The notes under the pieces are model-generated. The model was given only the letters and a program-made list of their open reading frames with translations, ran no database searches and was not told the origin of the DNA. DNA of 64,000 nucleotides from the NCBI GenBank assembly GCA_040222875.1, contig JAVKCG010000034.1, forward strand, positions 1 to 64,000, written 5' to 3'. This document shows, one piece after another, positions 26,971-35,457 of this stretch. Within the stretch, counting starts at the first letter, position 1. Each line of letters starts with the position of its first letter. Source of the DNA: JAJCYL01 sp040222875 (GTDB taxonomy: Bacteria > Bacteroidota > Bacteroidia > Cytophagales > Cyclobacteriaceae). Made by a program: the position numbers and the translations under genes.

Positions 26971-27160
26971 TAACTCTAACCGGATGCCAAATATAAAATA
27001 GCCAGCCTTACCTCCTATTGATTAGCGCAATTGGTTATCCAATGAAGCCTAAATAAATTGATTATACAGATATATGGTCGTTTTTACCTTAAATGTTCTG
27101 AATACATGAATTAAAGCCATATTTTCGCTGCTGAGTTTGACCTGATACCTTACCTAATTT
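26971..27160. promoter_or_regulatory. divergent promoter region between GH109-type and fatty-acid hydroxylase genes
   Basis: 190 bp, AT-rich, with no reading frame. It must hold the leftward promoter of the GH109/salvage operon and the rightward promoter of the hydroxylase. A short inverted repeat ATTGG-TTAT-CCAAT lies near 27030-27045. I cannot place the promoter elements with confidence. Confidence 0.4.
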
Positions 27161-28096
27161 ATGGATATTCTTAACCCCCTTGTATGGGGTGCACCTTGTT
27201 TTGTGGCCCTGGTTCTCCTTGAGTTGGCCTACAGCAAATCTCACAACCACGATGACCTTTATGACTGGAAGGACTTATTTGCAAGTGGTTCCATGGGCAT
27301 GGGCGCAGTCTTGATTACGCCACTGGTCAAAGTTGTTTCCGCTGCCACCATTTTCTACCTTGTTTATGAACTCTTTAACCCGGAAGTAAATGGTGTAAGG
27401 CAAAATATTATGGGTTATGAATCGTTCGGATGGGCCTGGTACGTTTGGATCATCTGCCAGCTATGCGATGACTTCAGCTACTACTGGCTGCATAGGTTTA
27501 ACCACACAGTAAGGTTTATGTGGGCCGCCCATATTGTGCACCACTCGTCAAACCACTACAACCTGGGCACTGGTTTAAGAAACGGCTGGTTTACGATTTT
27601 ATATAAAGCCCTTTTTTATATGTGGATGCCAGCCATCGGTTTTCATCCTGAAATGGTATTGGTCTGCATGGGAATAGAAGCCCTATGGCAATTTCAGCTT
27701 CATACCAAGTATGTACCCAGATTGGGATTTCTGGAAAAATTTATGAATACCCATACACAGCATCAGGTGCACCATTCTAAAAACCCTGAATACCTGGATA
27801 AAAACCATGGCGGTTATCTCAACATTTTTGATAAGATTTTCGGAAGCTGGAAAGATTATGACCCCAATATTGACCCTGAATTTGGCGTAATCCACTCGCC
27901 TGATTCTCACAATCCACTTGTAATAGTATCCCATGAATACCGGGATATTTGGAATGACATCAAAAAGTCAAAGAATTTGTACGAGGCTTTTATGTACACA
28001 TTTGGCGAACCTGGCTGGAGCCCTGATGGCTCAACGCAAACTGTAAAGCAGATGCAGCGGGAATTGAAGGCTGCCCAAACTCCGGTAACTGCTTAA
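27161..28096 (+). CDS. fatty acid hydroxylase / sterol desaturase family membrane protein
   Basis: 311 residues with four or five hydrophobic segments. The di-iron histidine clusters are all present: YYWLHRFNHTVRF, WAAHIVHHSSNHYN and HTQHQVHHSKNPEYLDKNHG. In this superfamily such enzymes hydroxylate or desaturate sterols, fatty acids or ether lipids; the Bacteroidota group resembles alkylglycerol-monooxygenase-type proteins. The substrate cannot be read. It is monocistronic, divergent from the salvage operon and convergent with the T9SS gene at 28.1 kb. Confidence 0.87.
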   Translation: MDILNPLVWGAPCFVALVLLELAYSKSHNHDDLYDWKDLFASGSMGMGAVLITPLVKVVSAATIFYLVYELFNPEVNGVRQNIMGYESFGWAWYVWIICQLCDDFSYYWLHRFNHTVRFMWAAHIVHHSSNHYNLGTGLRNGWFTILYKALFYMWMPAIGFHPEMVLVCMGIEALWQFQLHTKYVPRLGFLEKFMNTHTQHQVHHSKNPEYLDKNHGGYLNIFDKIFGSWKDYDPNIDPEFGVIHSPDSHNPLVIVSHEYRDIWNDIKKSKNLYEAFMYTFGEPGWSPDGSTQTVKQMQRELKAAQTPVTA

Positions 28097-28117
28097 GGGG
28101 CATCATGCCAATAATCA

Positions 28118-30262
28118 CTATTCAATAATTAGCCGCTTATCAATCTGATATCCGTTTTGTTGAAGGCTAATCAAATAAACCCCTGGCTCAAGAGTTAGGG
28201 ATTCGCTTAGGTTGACTAGTATTGTGTTATGCCCCTTATCAGACAACTGATGATGAAGTTGTTTACCAGATAAATCTGAAATACTAATTGATAATGTTTG
28301 TTCTGCATCAACCCCTTTAATTCCAAAAATTAGCTGTTGACCAGAAACAGGATTCGGATAAATAGTGAGGTTGCTTTGTAAAGCCACCGTATTGTCGACA
28401 TATATGGCATCGAAGACCTCAAAAGCCCCGTCAAAATCAACTTGTTTAAGCCTATAATAATTGACCCCGGCATGAGGTGTTTTGTCAAGGAATGTATAAA
28501 CAAGAGGATTATTCGAATTCCCATTCCCTTTTACCCTATCCAAAGTTGAAAACGACTTTAAATCTCTTGAACGCTGTATTTCAAAGTAATCATTATTTAT
28601 TTCAGTTGCAGTTGTCCAATTGAGGTGAATGCCGTCATCAGCGGCTGTCCCTTTAAAATCTACCAAAGTGACTGGCAACGGATTTTCTTCAGTAGTTGAG
28701 GCCAGAGCAAAATCACTAAAAGTTGTGAAGGAGCCAGAAGTAATTGAGCCAGAAGGCGATGAGCTACCCACTCCTCCAAGGTTAATCCAATCAGTTGCGC
28801 CATCGTCTTTAACCACTCTTAAATCGGCTTCCTCTCCTACTTCATCATCCACCCCGTAAGTAATGGTAACCGCAGCCCCATCTAATGTAGGTACGCTACT
28901 CGGGGTAATTACATAATGCCTGACACTTGACACCCGTACTAATGGCATCGGTATTGTTCGGCTTGCTGGTGATCCGGCCACAATAGTTGTACTGTAAGTT
29001 CTGGCAGTCGCATCTCCCTGATCTACAAAAAGATCAATAGGACGATAGGCGGAACCATTTCCCAGTGGATAGGTCTTAGTAACACCAGTTCCATCAGGTA
29101 CGGAATGAATAAAAGTGCCAAGAACATGACTGCTGCTACTGCCTCCTGATAATAGAGCAGCACTGCTTAAGGTAATATTGCCAGCAGAAGCATTAATATC
29201 CCCAGAAGTTAGAGTTAAAGTGCCATCAATGTTAATGTTGTTCGTAAGTGATATATCTCCACCACTATTGTTAGCCACCAGGTTGAAGAATGTTTCTGTT
29301 CCACCAGCGTGACTTATTGCCTGAGCAGTGGAACCATCGAATGTAACGGTTGTGGAGCCCTCAGTATAACCTGCTGATGCACCTGTACTGTTGTTAATCC
29401 AGTCACCTGCTATGGTGATATTGTCAGTACCGGGATTTAAAGTTGAACCGTCAGCAATCGTCAACTCTCCATTAATATCTAAATCTGCCCCGGTGGTTTT
29501 TGTGCCAGAACTAATGCCTAAATTAAAGTAAGTGAAACCCGTTGCTATTGTTTGGGATGTTCCCACGTATTCTATGAGCCCATCATTTAATGTCACAGTT
29601 TCGAAGCCTGCCGGAAAGGTGTTGGTTCCTTCTATTGACAGAATTCCAGACCCAAAATCCATGGTGAAAGTGTTGCTCCCACCTACCCCGGTAAAGTTGG
29701 AATTACTCAGTTCAAGCCTTCCGCCAACTCCAATTAATACGTTCCCATTGTTATTAATCGTACCTGCATTCATATCAATTCGGGCATCTGATGAGCCGTC
29801 ATTGGAGAAAGCTATTACACTGGCACATTCAATTGTGCCCCCAGAAAGTGTGAACACCCCTCCCTGACTGGCAATCATGCCAGCCGCCCCGCTATTTAAG
29901 TCTAGAGTTCCGGTAGTCATTGATATTGTTGAACCATCACCGGTAACCTGTACACCTCCGGAGTTAGTTGATAAATCCGCATTGATATCCAGAGAAGAAC
30001 CATTCTGCACTAACACACTTAATGGCGTGAATGAGGAGTTTGAATTTATTACAGGATCAGCACCGGAACCTGTATAGTTATCTGGATTGACTAAAACTCT
30101 CTCTGTTCCGTCTGGAAAAGATCCCCCGTCATAGTTTGCTGAATTGTTCCAATCGCCATCGGTGTCACCAGTCCAATTTACCGTGGGTGGTGGTGTACAT
30201 GCCATAGCATAATTCAAACCAACTCCCAGAATTGATATAAACAAGAACCTAAGTATACCCAT
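28118..30262 (-). CDS. T9SS-sorted beta-repeat surface protein (paralogue of the 20-22 kb gene)
   Basis: 714 residues. The signal peptide MGILRFLFISILGVGLNYAMA is followed directly by Cys (ACTPPPTVNW). This is a weak lipobox-like context, so processing by signal peptidase I or II is open. The body is repetitive beta strand (LDINADLSTNSGGVQVTGDG, then STTVTFDGSTAQAISHAGG). The end matches its paralogue: ENPLPVTLVDFKGTA, YYRLKQVDFDGAFEVFDA, then the sorting domain LTIYPNPVSGQQLIFGI to GVYLISLQQNGYQIDKRLI. It lies 86 bp downstream of the second Lnt-like gene. Its role is unknown; it is probably a cell-surface protein. Confidence 0.88.
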   Translation of the reverse strand: MGILRFLFISILGVGLNYAMACTPPPTVNWTGDTDGDWNNSANYDGGSFPDGTERVLVNPDNYTGSGADPVINSNSSFTPLSVLVQNGSSLDINADLSTNSGGVQVTGDGSTISMTTGTLDLNSGAAGMIASQGGVFTLSGGTIECASVIAFSNDGSSDARIDMNAGTINNNGNVLIGVGGRLELSNSNFTGVGGSNTFTMDFGSGILSIEGTNTFPAGFETVTLNDGLIEYVGTSQTIATGFTYFNLGISSGTKTTGADLDINGELTIADGSTLNPGTDNITIAGDWINNSTGASAGYTEGSTTVTFDGSTAQAISHAGGTETFFNLVANNSGGDISLTNNINIDGTLTLTSGDINASAGNITLSSAALLSGGSSSSHVLGTFIHSVPDGTGVTKTYPLGNGSAYRPIDLFVDQGDATARTYSTTIVAGSPASRTIPMPLVRVSSVRHYVITPSSVPTLDGAAVTITYGVDDEVGEEADLRVVKDDGATDWINLGGVGSSSPSGSITSGSFTTFSDFALASTTEENPLPVTLVDFKGTAADDGIHLNWTTATEINNDYFEIQRSRDLKSFSTLDRVKGNGNSNNPLVYTFLDKTPHAGVNYYRLKQVDFDGAFEVFDAIYVDNTVALQSNLTIYPNPVSGQQLIFGIKGVDAEQTLSISISDLSGKQLHHQLSDKGHNTILVNLSESLTLEPGVYLISLQQNGYQIDKRLIIE

Positions 30263-30348
30263 TTTCCGAAAAAATAAATCAGCTGATAGAGAAGGGTACC
30301 GACCAAACCAGGGTCAATATTTTATGAAAATACTTCAAAATATTCAGA

Positions 30349-31932
30349 CTACGCAATCTTCATTACTCGTTTTAAGATCACAAGAAATGCAGTTAGAATT
30401 AAAACTGCTAACGAAAGAACCCCCAGATAATCTCCATAAACAGCATAAAAACTAAGTCGCTGGTTGACATCCAACTCCCTTACAATCACCTTCTGCTCAC
30501 CCCAGTTAGTATTCTGGTAACTGTTGCCCTCGGCATCAATGAATAATGATTCGCCAGTATTTGCAGACCTTGCGATTGATCGCCTCATACTTATGGCAAT
30601 TGCTTTAGAATAAGCGGCATTTTGCTGGTAGCCAGCGGTTGATCCAGCCCATCCATCATTAGCAATCACTGCTAAAATATTCGAACCGTTTTCAATAAAC
30701 TTCCTGACATAATCCGGGAAATTTGCATCTCTGCAAATAATCGGTGCGATTCTTAAATTCTCATGTGAAAAAACATTGGCCTTATCAGTCCTTCCATAAC
30801 TGGAACGCATTTGATTAATTGAGAGCCTTAAACTCTCAAAAAAACCAGTATGGCTCAAAAACGGCACTCTCTCCATAAATGGTACCAGCTTATTCTTAGC
30901 CTGAAATTGTATGGGTGCATTATGAGCTATGAGCAAAGCTCCGTTATACAAATCGTAAAAAGTATCATCAGAAACATCGATTGATGAGGGGGATTTGAGT
31001 CCCTGGTTTTTGGACATCAATACTCCAATAACTCCTATTAGAATTGGTGCATCAAGTTCTTGAGACAACTCTTTAAGCTTATCAATTGATGGGTTTTTAT
31101 CCAGAGTATTCAGAATTATGGGGTGCTCTGAATCACCACGTAGCAGTCCTTCAGAACAAACAATCAGGTTCAAGTTTTTGCCGTTCAAGGGTTCTGTTAA
31201 ATCAACAATCAATTGAACCTGTTCTTCAACACTTTTGTCAGTCAAGTCAACATATGGGTCAATATTGGCTTGAACAACGGCAACCTTAACCTTTTCCTTT
31301 GGGCCACTTTGGTTAGAGCCAAAGTTACTGATAAGATAGGCAACCAGAATGAGTGAAAACCCAATGGTTAATCGCCGTCTCCATTTCGTGTCAGACCACT
31401 TGATGATCCCTAAGAAAACAAAAACATTGATAGTCAATATGAATAGTGTTCCACCAAGAGGCCCTGTAGTCTGATAAAACTGAATGAGAGAAGGAAATGG
31501 TGTTAACCCGAAGCCTAAATGAAGCCATGTGAAAGCTAATTCCCAATGACTATGCAAGTATTCATAAGCGACCCAACAAATTGGAAATAACAACCAAACG
31601 GAGGTCGATGGTATTTGCTTCTTTATTCCAAGAAAAACCAAAACCGGGAAACACATCCATAGAGGTATAAGAAGGAATGCCATCAACAATATCAATTGAC
31701 CATTGGAAGCTACTGAAAGGTGGCCTATCCAGTACATTGTACACAACGACCAGATAAAGAAAGTTAAATAAGCAAATGCTAGTGCTCTTTTTATATCGCA
31801 GCGTTCAATGGTCAAAAAGAGTGGCACAAAAGCAACAAAAAGAAGCGGAGAAAGAGAGATAGGAGGCCAGGCCAGCACTAAAAGAATACCGCTTAAGATA
31901 CAGTTTATCAGGTTAGATTTAATGAAGCTCAC
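30349..31932 (-). CDS. apolipoprotein N-acyltransferase-like protein (copy 2)
   Basis: 527 residues. The membrane half has LVLAWPPISLSPLLFVAFVP, FTWLHLGFGLTPFPSL and TTGPLGGTLFILTINV. The nitrilase half shows the Lnt triad: LIVCSEGLL (E about 261), KNKLVPFMERVPF (K about 348) and APIICRDANFP (C about 400). It keeps the Lnt signature RRSIARSANTGESLFID and the terminal FYAVYGDYLG before the last membrane helix. It is therefore closer to true Lnt, which N-acylates the lipoprotein N-terminal Cys in the outer leaflet of the inner membrane. The start is GTG at 31930-31932; an in-frame TAA lies just upstream. It precedes a T9SS gene on the same strand. Confidence 0.85.
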   Translation of the reverse strand: MSFIKSNLINCILSGILLVLAWPPISLSPLLFVAFVPLFLTIERCDIKRALAFAYLTFFIWSLCTMYWIGHLSVASNGQLILLMAFLLIPLWMCFPVLVFLGIKKQIPSTSVWLLFPICWVAYEYLHSHWELAFTWLHLGFGLTPFPSLIQFYQTTGPLGGTLFILTINVFVFLGIIKWSDTKWRRRLTIGFSLILVAYLISNFGSNQSGPKEKVKVAVVQANIDPYVDLTDKSVEEQVQLIVDLTEPLNGKNLNLIVCSEGLLRGDSEHPIILNTLDKNPSIDKLKELSQELDAPILIGVIGVLMSKNQGLKSPSSIDVSDDTFYDLYNGALLIAHNAPIQFQAKNKLVPFMERVPFLSHTGFFESLRLSINQMRSSYGRTDKANVFSHENLRIAPIICRDANFPDYVRKFIENGSNILAVIANDGWAGSTAGYQQNAAYSKAIAISMRRSIARSANTGESLFIDAEGNSYQNTNWGEQKVIVRELDVNQRLSFYAVYGDYLGVLSLAVLILTAFLVILKRVMKIA

Positions 31933-32112
31933 TTCAGTAAGTTAGTGGATTGAGATTACCTTAGGCTGCTTCCGAAAGTTTAATATAGATGATTTATCGT
32001 ATCTGTGATGTCAAGTCATTCAAAAGTTGATAATAACTCAGAATGTCGATGGCGGTTTCAAATTGTAACCGGTCAACACCAAACGTAGATTTGTCTCCAT
32101 CATTAAAGTGTC

Positions 32113-32122
32113 AAAAAAAAAA
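32113..32122 (+). repeat. A10 homopolymer ending in the start codon of a glycosyltransferase gene
   Basis: Ten A residues run up to and include the A of the ATG at 32122. Length change would alter the 5' leader, not the frame. A-rich leaders help translation start in Bacteroidota, so this may be ordinary. Confidence 0.6.
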
Positions 32123-33123
32123 TGACTTTTTCAGTAATCATTGAAACCGAGAATTTAGGAATGGCCGAAATCGATGACCTTCAAAGTTGTCTAGAGTCAA
32201 TTGTTGAACAAACATTACAAATCACGAACGCCAATGAAGTAATACTAATTTGCGGAGGATTTGTAGATGTAGAGGTTCAAAAGTCGCTCATCAATAAATT
32301 TCCCTGGATTAGGATACATAATGTTAACAAGCAAATCAACTATATTTCATCAAAACTACTTGGTGCAGATTTGGCTACTTCAGAAATAATCATTTTTGCT
32401 GATTCTGATGTGGTCTATGAAAAAACTTGGTTGGAATCTTTAATCACTACATTTCGCATTAAGCCAAATGCGCAACTGGTGTGTGGCTATACTCGGATCA
32501 GACAGAATAATAGTTTGTTAGATCAAATTTACAGCATGGCCCTTTCTTTAACCTGGATGGTGCACATTGAGAAAATGGTCACAACTGCTAGTCCGTCAAA
32601 CCATTTCTCGTTTAATAATTTTGCCATTAAGAATGGACTTTTCAGTTTGGTTCCTTTAAGTCAAGCACTTCCTACTTACCGGGCCAATATTGTAATTTGG
32701 AGAGAGATGCTTTTGGCAAATAGTATTCAAATCTATAGAACCCCAGGAGCTATGGCATACCATAGTAAGCCACAAAAAATTAGTGATTGGTTTTATAGAA
32801 TGCTGATCTTTGGTAGTGATCCTATAATTCAATCAGATTTCGAAATTCCGGGAAATGGTGAATTAATGGATAAAAATAGCTTTGCAATAAGAGCATGGGC
32901 AAATTTAAAATTCACAAAATGGCATTTGGTTAAACTTTTTAAGCGTAGTGTTCTTTTGATCAGAGAAAATTCAGGAAACATCTTTTTGATCTTTGCCAGC
33001 TTACCCCTCGTTTTAATAAATATTTCACTATTCATAATAGGTGGTACTATAACAATCTTCAATCGCAGTTATATTCTTAAGAAGATCACTATGCATGAGC
33101 AAGAAGGTTGTGAAGCGAAGTAA
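32122..33123 (+). CDS. glycosyltransferase family 2 protein with C-terminal membrane helix
   Basis: 333 residues. The N-terminal GT-A fold reads MTFSVIIETENLG, then SCLESIVEQTLQITNANEVI. The metal-binding DxD is in IIFADSDVVYEKTWLESLIT. A C-terminal hydrophobic segment (IFLIFASLPLVLINISLFII) suggests membrane association. Such enzymes transfer sugars to lipid carriers or polysaccharide. It overlaps the next GT2 gene by 29 bp, so the pair is co-translated and probably acts on the same glycan. Acceptor and donor are unknown. Confidence 0.82.
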   Translation: MTFSVIIETENLGMAEIDDLQSCLESIVEQTLQITNANEVILICGGFVDVEVQKSLINKFPWIRIHNVNKQINYISSKLLGADLATSEIIIFADSDVVYEKTWLESLITTFRIKPNAQLVCGYTRIRQNNSLLDQIYSMALSLTWMVHIEKMVTTASPSNHFSFNNFAIKNGLFSLVPLSQALPTYRANIVIWREMLLANSIQIYRTPGAMAYHSKPQKISDWFYRMLIFGSDPIIQSDFEIPGNGELMDKNSFAIRAWANLKFTKWHLVKLFKRSVLLIRENSGNIFLIFASLPLVLINISLFIIGGTITIFNRSYILKKITMHEQEGCEAK

Positions 33124-34003
33124 ACCTCACATTTCCGTAATTGTACCAGTTTATAACGGTGAAAAAACAATTGGGCGATTACTTGATTCAATAGAAACTT
33201 TGAGAAATGAAGCTCTTACATTTGAGGTATTGGTAGTTGATAACAACTCAACTGACCAAACAGTAAATATTGTAAATCAGTATCCTGTCAAACTCTTAGA
33301 ATTCAAGGATTTTCAGAGTAGTTATGCCGCAAGAAACACAGGGATTTATAGTGCTAACGGTTCTATTGTTGCATTTACAGATTGCGATTGCATTGCAGAC
33401 AAAAACTGGCTTCAAAATATTTGGGCTCATTTTCAGCACAATGATTTAGATTTCCTTGCTGGTCAAATTGATTTCACTTTTTCCCAGAAACCAACTTTAG
33501 CAGAACAGTGGGATGCCTATAGGAATCTTAGTAATGAAAAAAATATGAAACTGGGGTTTGCAGCTACCGCAAATTTAGCGGTGCGGCGGAGTCTTTTCGA
33601 TCAAATCGGTTTATTTCCGGAAGTGACTTCCGGTGGAGATTTTATTTGGACAAATAGGGCGGAAAAATTTAATGTGAAAAGTATGTATGCGAAAGACGTC
33701 ATAGTGTATCACAAAGCCAGAAAACTAAAGCAGCTATTGAATAAATCGTATCGAGTTGGCCTTGGTAGAATTGCAGTTTTATGTCAGCTCAAATGGTCTA
33801 CGACTAAGATCCTATTCAACACCTTCACATTACTTACCCCTATATCCATCAAAGATGTAGTTGCGTTTTATAAAGAGTCAAATTTTGGTACCCCAATATC
33901 TGTTCTGAAAATGATTTGGATGGCCTATCTATGCAACCTTTGCGAGTTTTTTGGTATCTTGAGTTCACTAAAAGCGCCATCATCTAGCTTGATTAATCGT
34001 TGA
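33095..34003 (+). CDS. glycosyltransferase family 2 protein
   Basis: 302 residues. HISVIVPVYNGEKTIGRLLD is the GT2 opening motif, followed by EVLVVDNNSTDQTVNIV. AYAARNTGIYSANGS-like and AFTDCDCIADKNWLQNIW segments carry the DxD-type metal site. TSGGDFIWTNRAEKF is the acceptor-side motif. It starts inside the end of the preceding GT2 gene and ends 83 bp before the DUF58 gene. It is probably part of the same rightward transcription unit. Product unknown. Confidence 0.85.
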   Translation: MSKKVVKRSKPHISVIVPVYNGEKTIGRLLDSIETLRNEALTFEVLVVDNNSTDQTVNIVNQYPVKLLEFKDFQSSYAARNTGIYSANGSIVAFTDCDCIADKNWLQNIWAHFQHNDLDFLAGQIDFTFSQKPTLAEQWDAYRNLSNEKNMKLGFAATANLAVRRSLFDQIGLFPEVTSGGDFIWTNRAEKFNVKSMYAKDVIVYHKARKLKQLLNKSYRVGLGRIAVLCQLKWSTTKILFNTFTLLTPISIKDVVAFYKESNFGTPISVLKMIWMAYLCNLCEFFGILSSLKAPSSSLINR

Positions 34004-34086
34004 AGGCTCACTTTAACCAAATTTCACAACCTTAATATCAATATCTCTCGCCCTGTTCCAAACCAACTATTAGGTTTGCCGTTTCA

Positions 34087-35457
34087 ATGGGTTTGATGCC
34101 AAAAAAACTTAGCAGACTTAAACATAAATTCAGGTATTACGGCTTGTTCATTCCTTTAAAAAAGAATGGGCTTTTCTTTCTGCTTTTTCTGGCATTAACA
34201 ATCTTAATTCTTCGAAGTCAAACCTACTCTGACGACTCCTTCATAAAACCATTCTTTGAGTTATTTGCATGGGTTGGGGGTGTTTTTATTGCACTAATTA
34301 TCGGATTGGGGTTACTATACACATTAGCTTGCTGGATTTACCTTCTTGCAAATAAAAAGCAGGTAACAGTAAATCTAAATGTAGGCCTTGAGGATGGTCA
34401 AAAAGGACAGGTTGGAAAAGTACCCGTTCAAGTCGCAGTCTCTAAAATTTGGATGCCCCTGATGGGTTATATCAAAGTGAGATTAGTTTTTAAAGATGGT
34501 GAACTATCTGGTCCGGTTATACTCAATACTTTTTCTAAAGGGTGGAAAGAGCTGTTGCCAAAAGAGGGCCAAGCAAACCTTTGGTTAACCGACAGGCAAC
34601 AATATGGCATTAATGGCTTCGTCATAAGTTGTGAAGACTTTCTACAGTTTTTTAGGTTTTCAATGTCACTTGACTTTAAGAAAGCGTTCTATATCTCTCC
34701 TTTAAAAAACGACATACCTGTTGAAGAACTAAAGCCTACTAAATCTCAGGAGGATGTGGAGAAAGTGAAAACTACCAAACGGGTTGAAGGTGACTACTTA
34801 AACTATAAAGACTTCGAATCTGGTGATGACGTTCGTCGGATTGTCTGGAAAATTTTCGCAAAGAACAAAGAACTGGTTGTTCGTATTCCTGAGATCATCA
34901 ACCCGTACGCCTCTCACGTTGCATTGTACAGTAGCTTTTACAATATCATTTCAGGTGACTTAAATGGCAATTACTCCAAAGGCATCCTGAACTTCTATAA
35001 AGACATTATTTATAATATCTGTTTATCATTAGAGAAGTCTGATCGCAAGGTGCAATTCAATCTGGATCAACCGTTGATGAATGGAATCGTCGTAGAAAAG
35101 AGAGATGAACTGGCGTATAAACTAAGCTGTGCTAACTGGCAAAAAGAGCTGGCAGCCAGTGAGCTCCAGGTTCCAAAATCTGAGGCTGTAATTTGTGTCT
35201 CGTCACTTATTCCAGCTGAAGATTTAGAAGAGGTGATCAACAAGGGAAAGGTGAACCTTTTTGTGGTTCGGGTGTCAAAATATTTAAATGATCAAAACCT
35301 CTTCAACTGGAAAAATCTATTTATTAGGAGAGACCAAAAAGGGGAAATCAATAAACTTAAATGGCTGTTCTCTAAAACCAGAAGAAGGATACGTCAAAAT
35401 GAGAAAAGGATTGAAGAATTGGTATCAAATAATAATTTCAAAGGGCAGGTGATATGA
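34087..35457 (+). CDS. DUF58 domain membrane protein
   Basis: 456 residues. Two N-terminal membrane helices (GLFFLLFLALTILIL; GGVFIALIIGLGLLYTLACW) precede a beta domain and then the DUF58 core, with GDYLNYKDFESGDDVRRIVW and KNKELVVRIPE. DUF58 proteins are partners of MoxR AAA ATPases and often lie beside transglutaminases. They have a VWA-like fold and act in assembly or quality control of envelope complexes. Its stop overlaps the next ATG by 4 bp (ATGA), so it is coupled to the transglutaminase gene. Confidence 0.87.
   Translation: MGLMPKKLSRLKHKFRYYGLFIPLKKNGLFFLLFLALTILILRSQTYSDDSFIKPFFELFAWVGGVFIALIIGLGLLYTLACWIYLLANKKQVTVNLNVGLEDGQKGQVGKVPVQVAVSKIWMPLMGYIKVRLVFKDGELSGPVILNTFSKGWKELLPKEGQANLWLTDRQQYGINGFVISCEDFLQFFRFSMSLDFKKAFYISPLKNDIPVEELKPTKSQEDVEKVKTTKRVEGDYLNYKDFESGDDVRRIVWKIFAKNKELVVRIPEIINPYASHVALYSSFYNIISGDLNGNYSKGILNFYKDIIYNICLSLEKSDRKVQFNLDQPLMNGIVVEKRDELAYKLSCANWQKELAASELQVPKSEAVICVSSLIPAEDLEEVINKGKVNLFVVRVSKYLNDQNLFNWKNLFIRRDQKGEINKLKWLFSKTRRRIRQNEKRIEELVSNNNFKGQVI

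Noticed and set aside
28094..28115. GGCATCATGCC as a terminator hairpin after the hydroxylase gene
   Set aside because: The loop would be a single base and no T-run follows, so it cannot form a working terminator.
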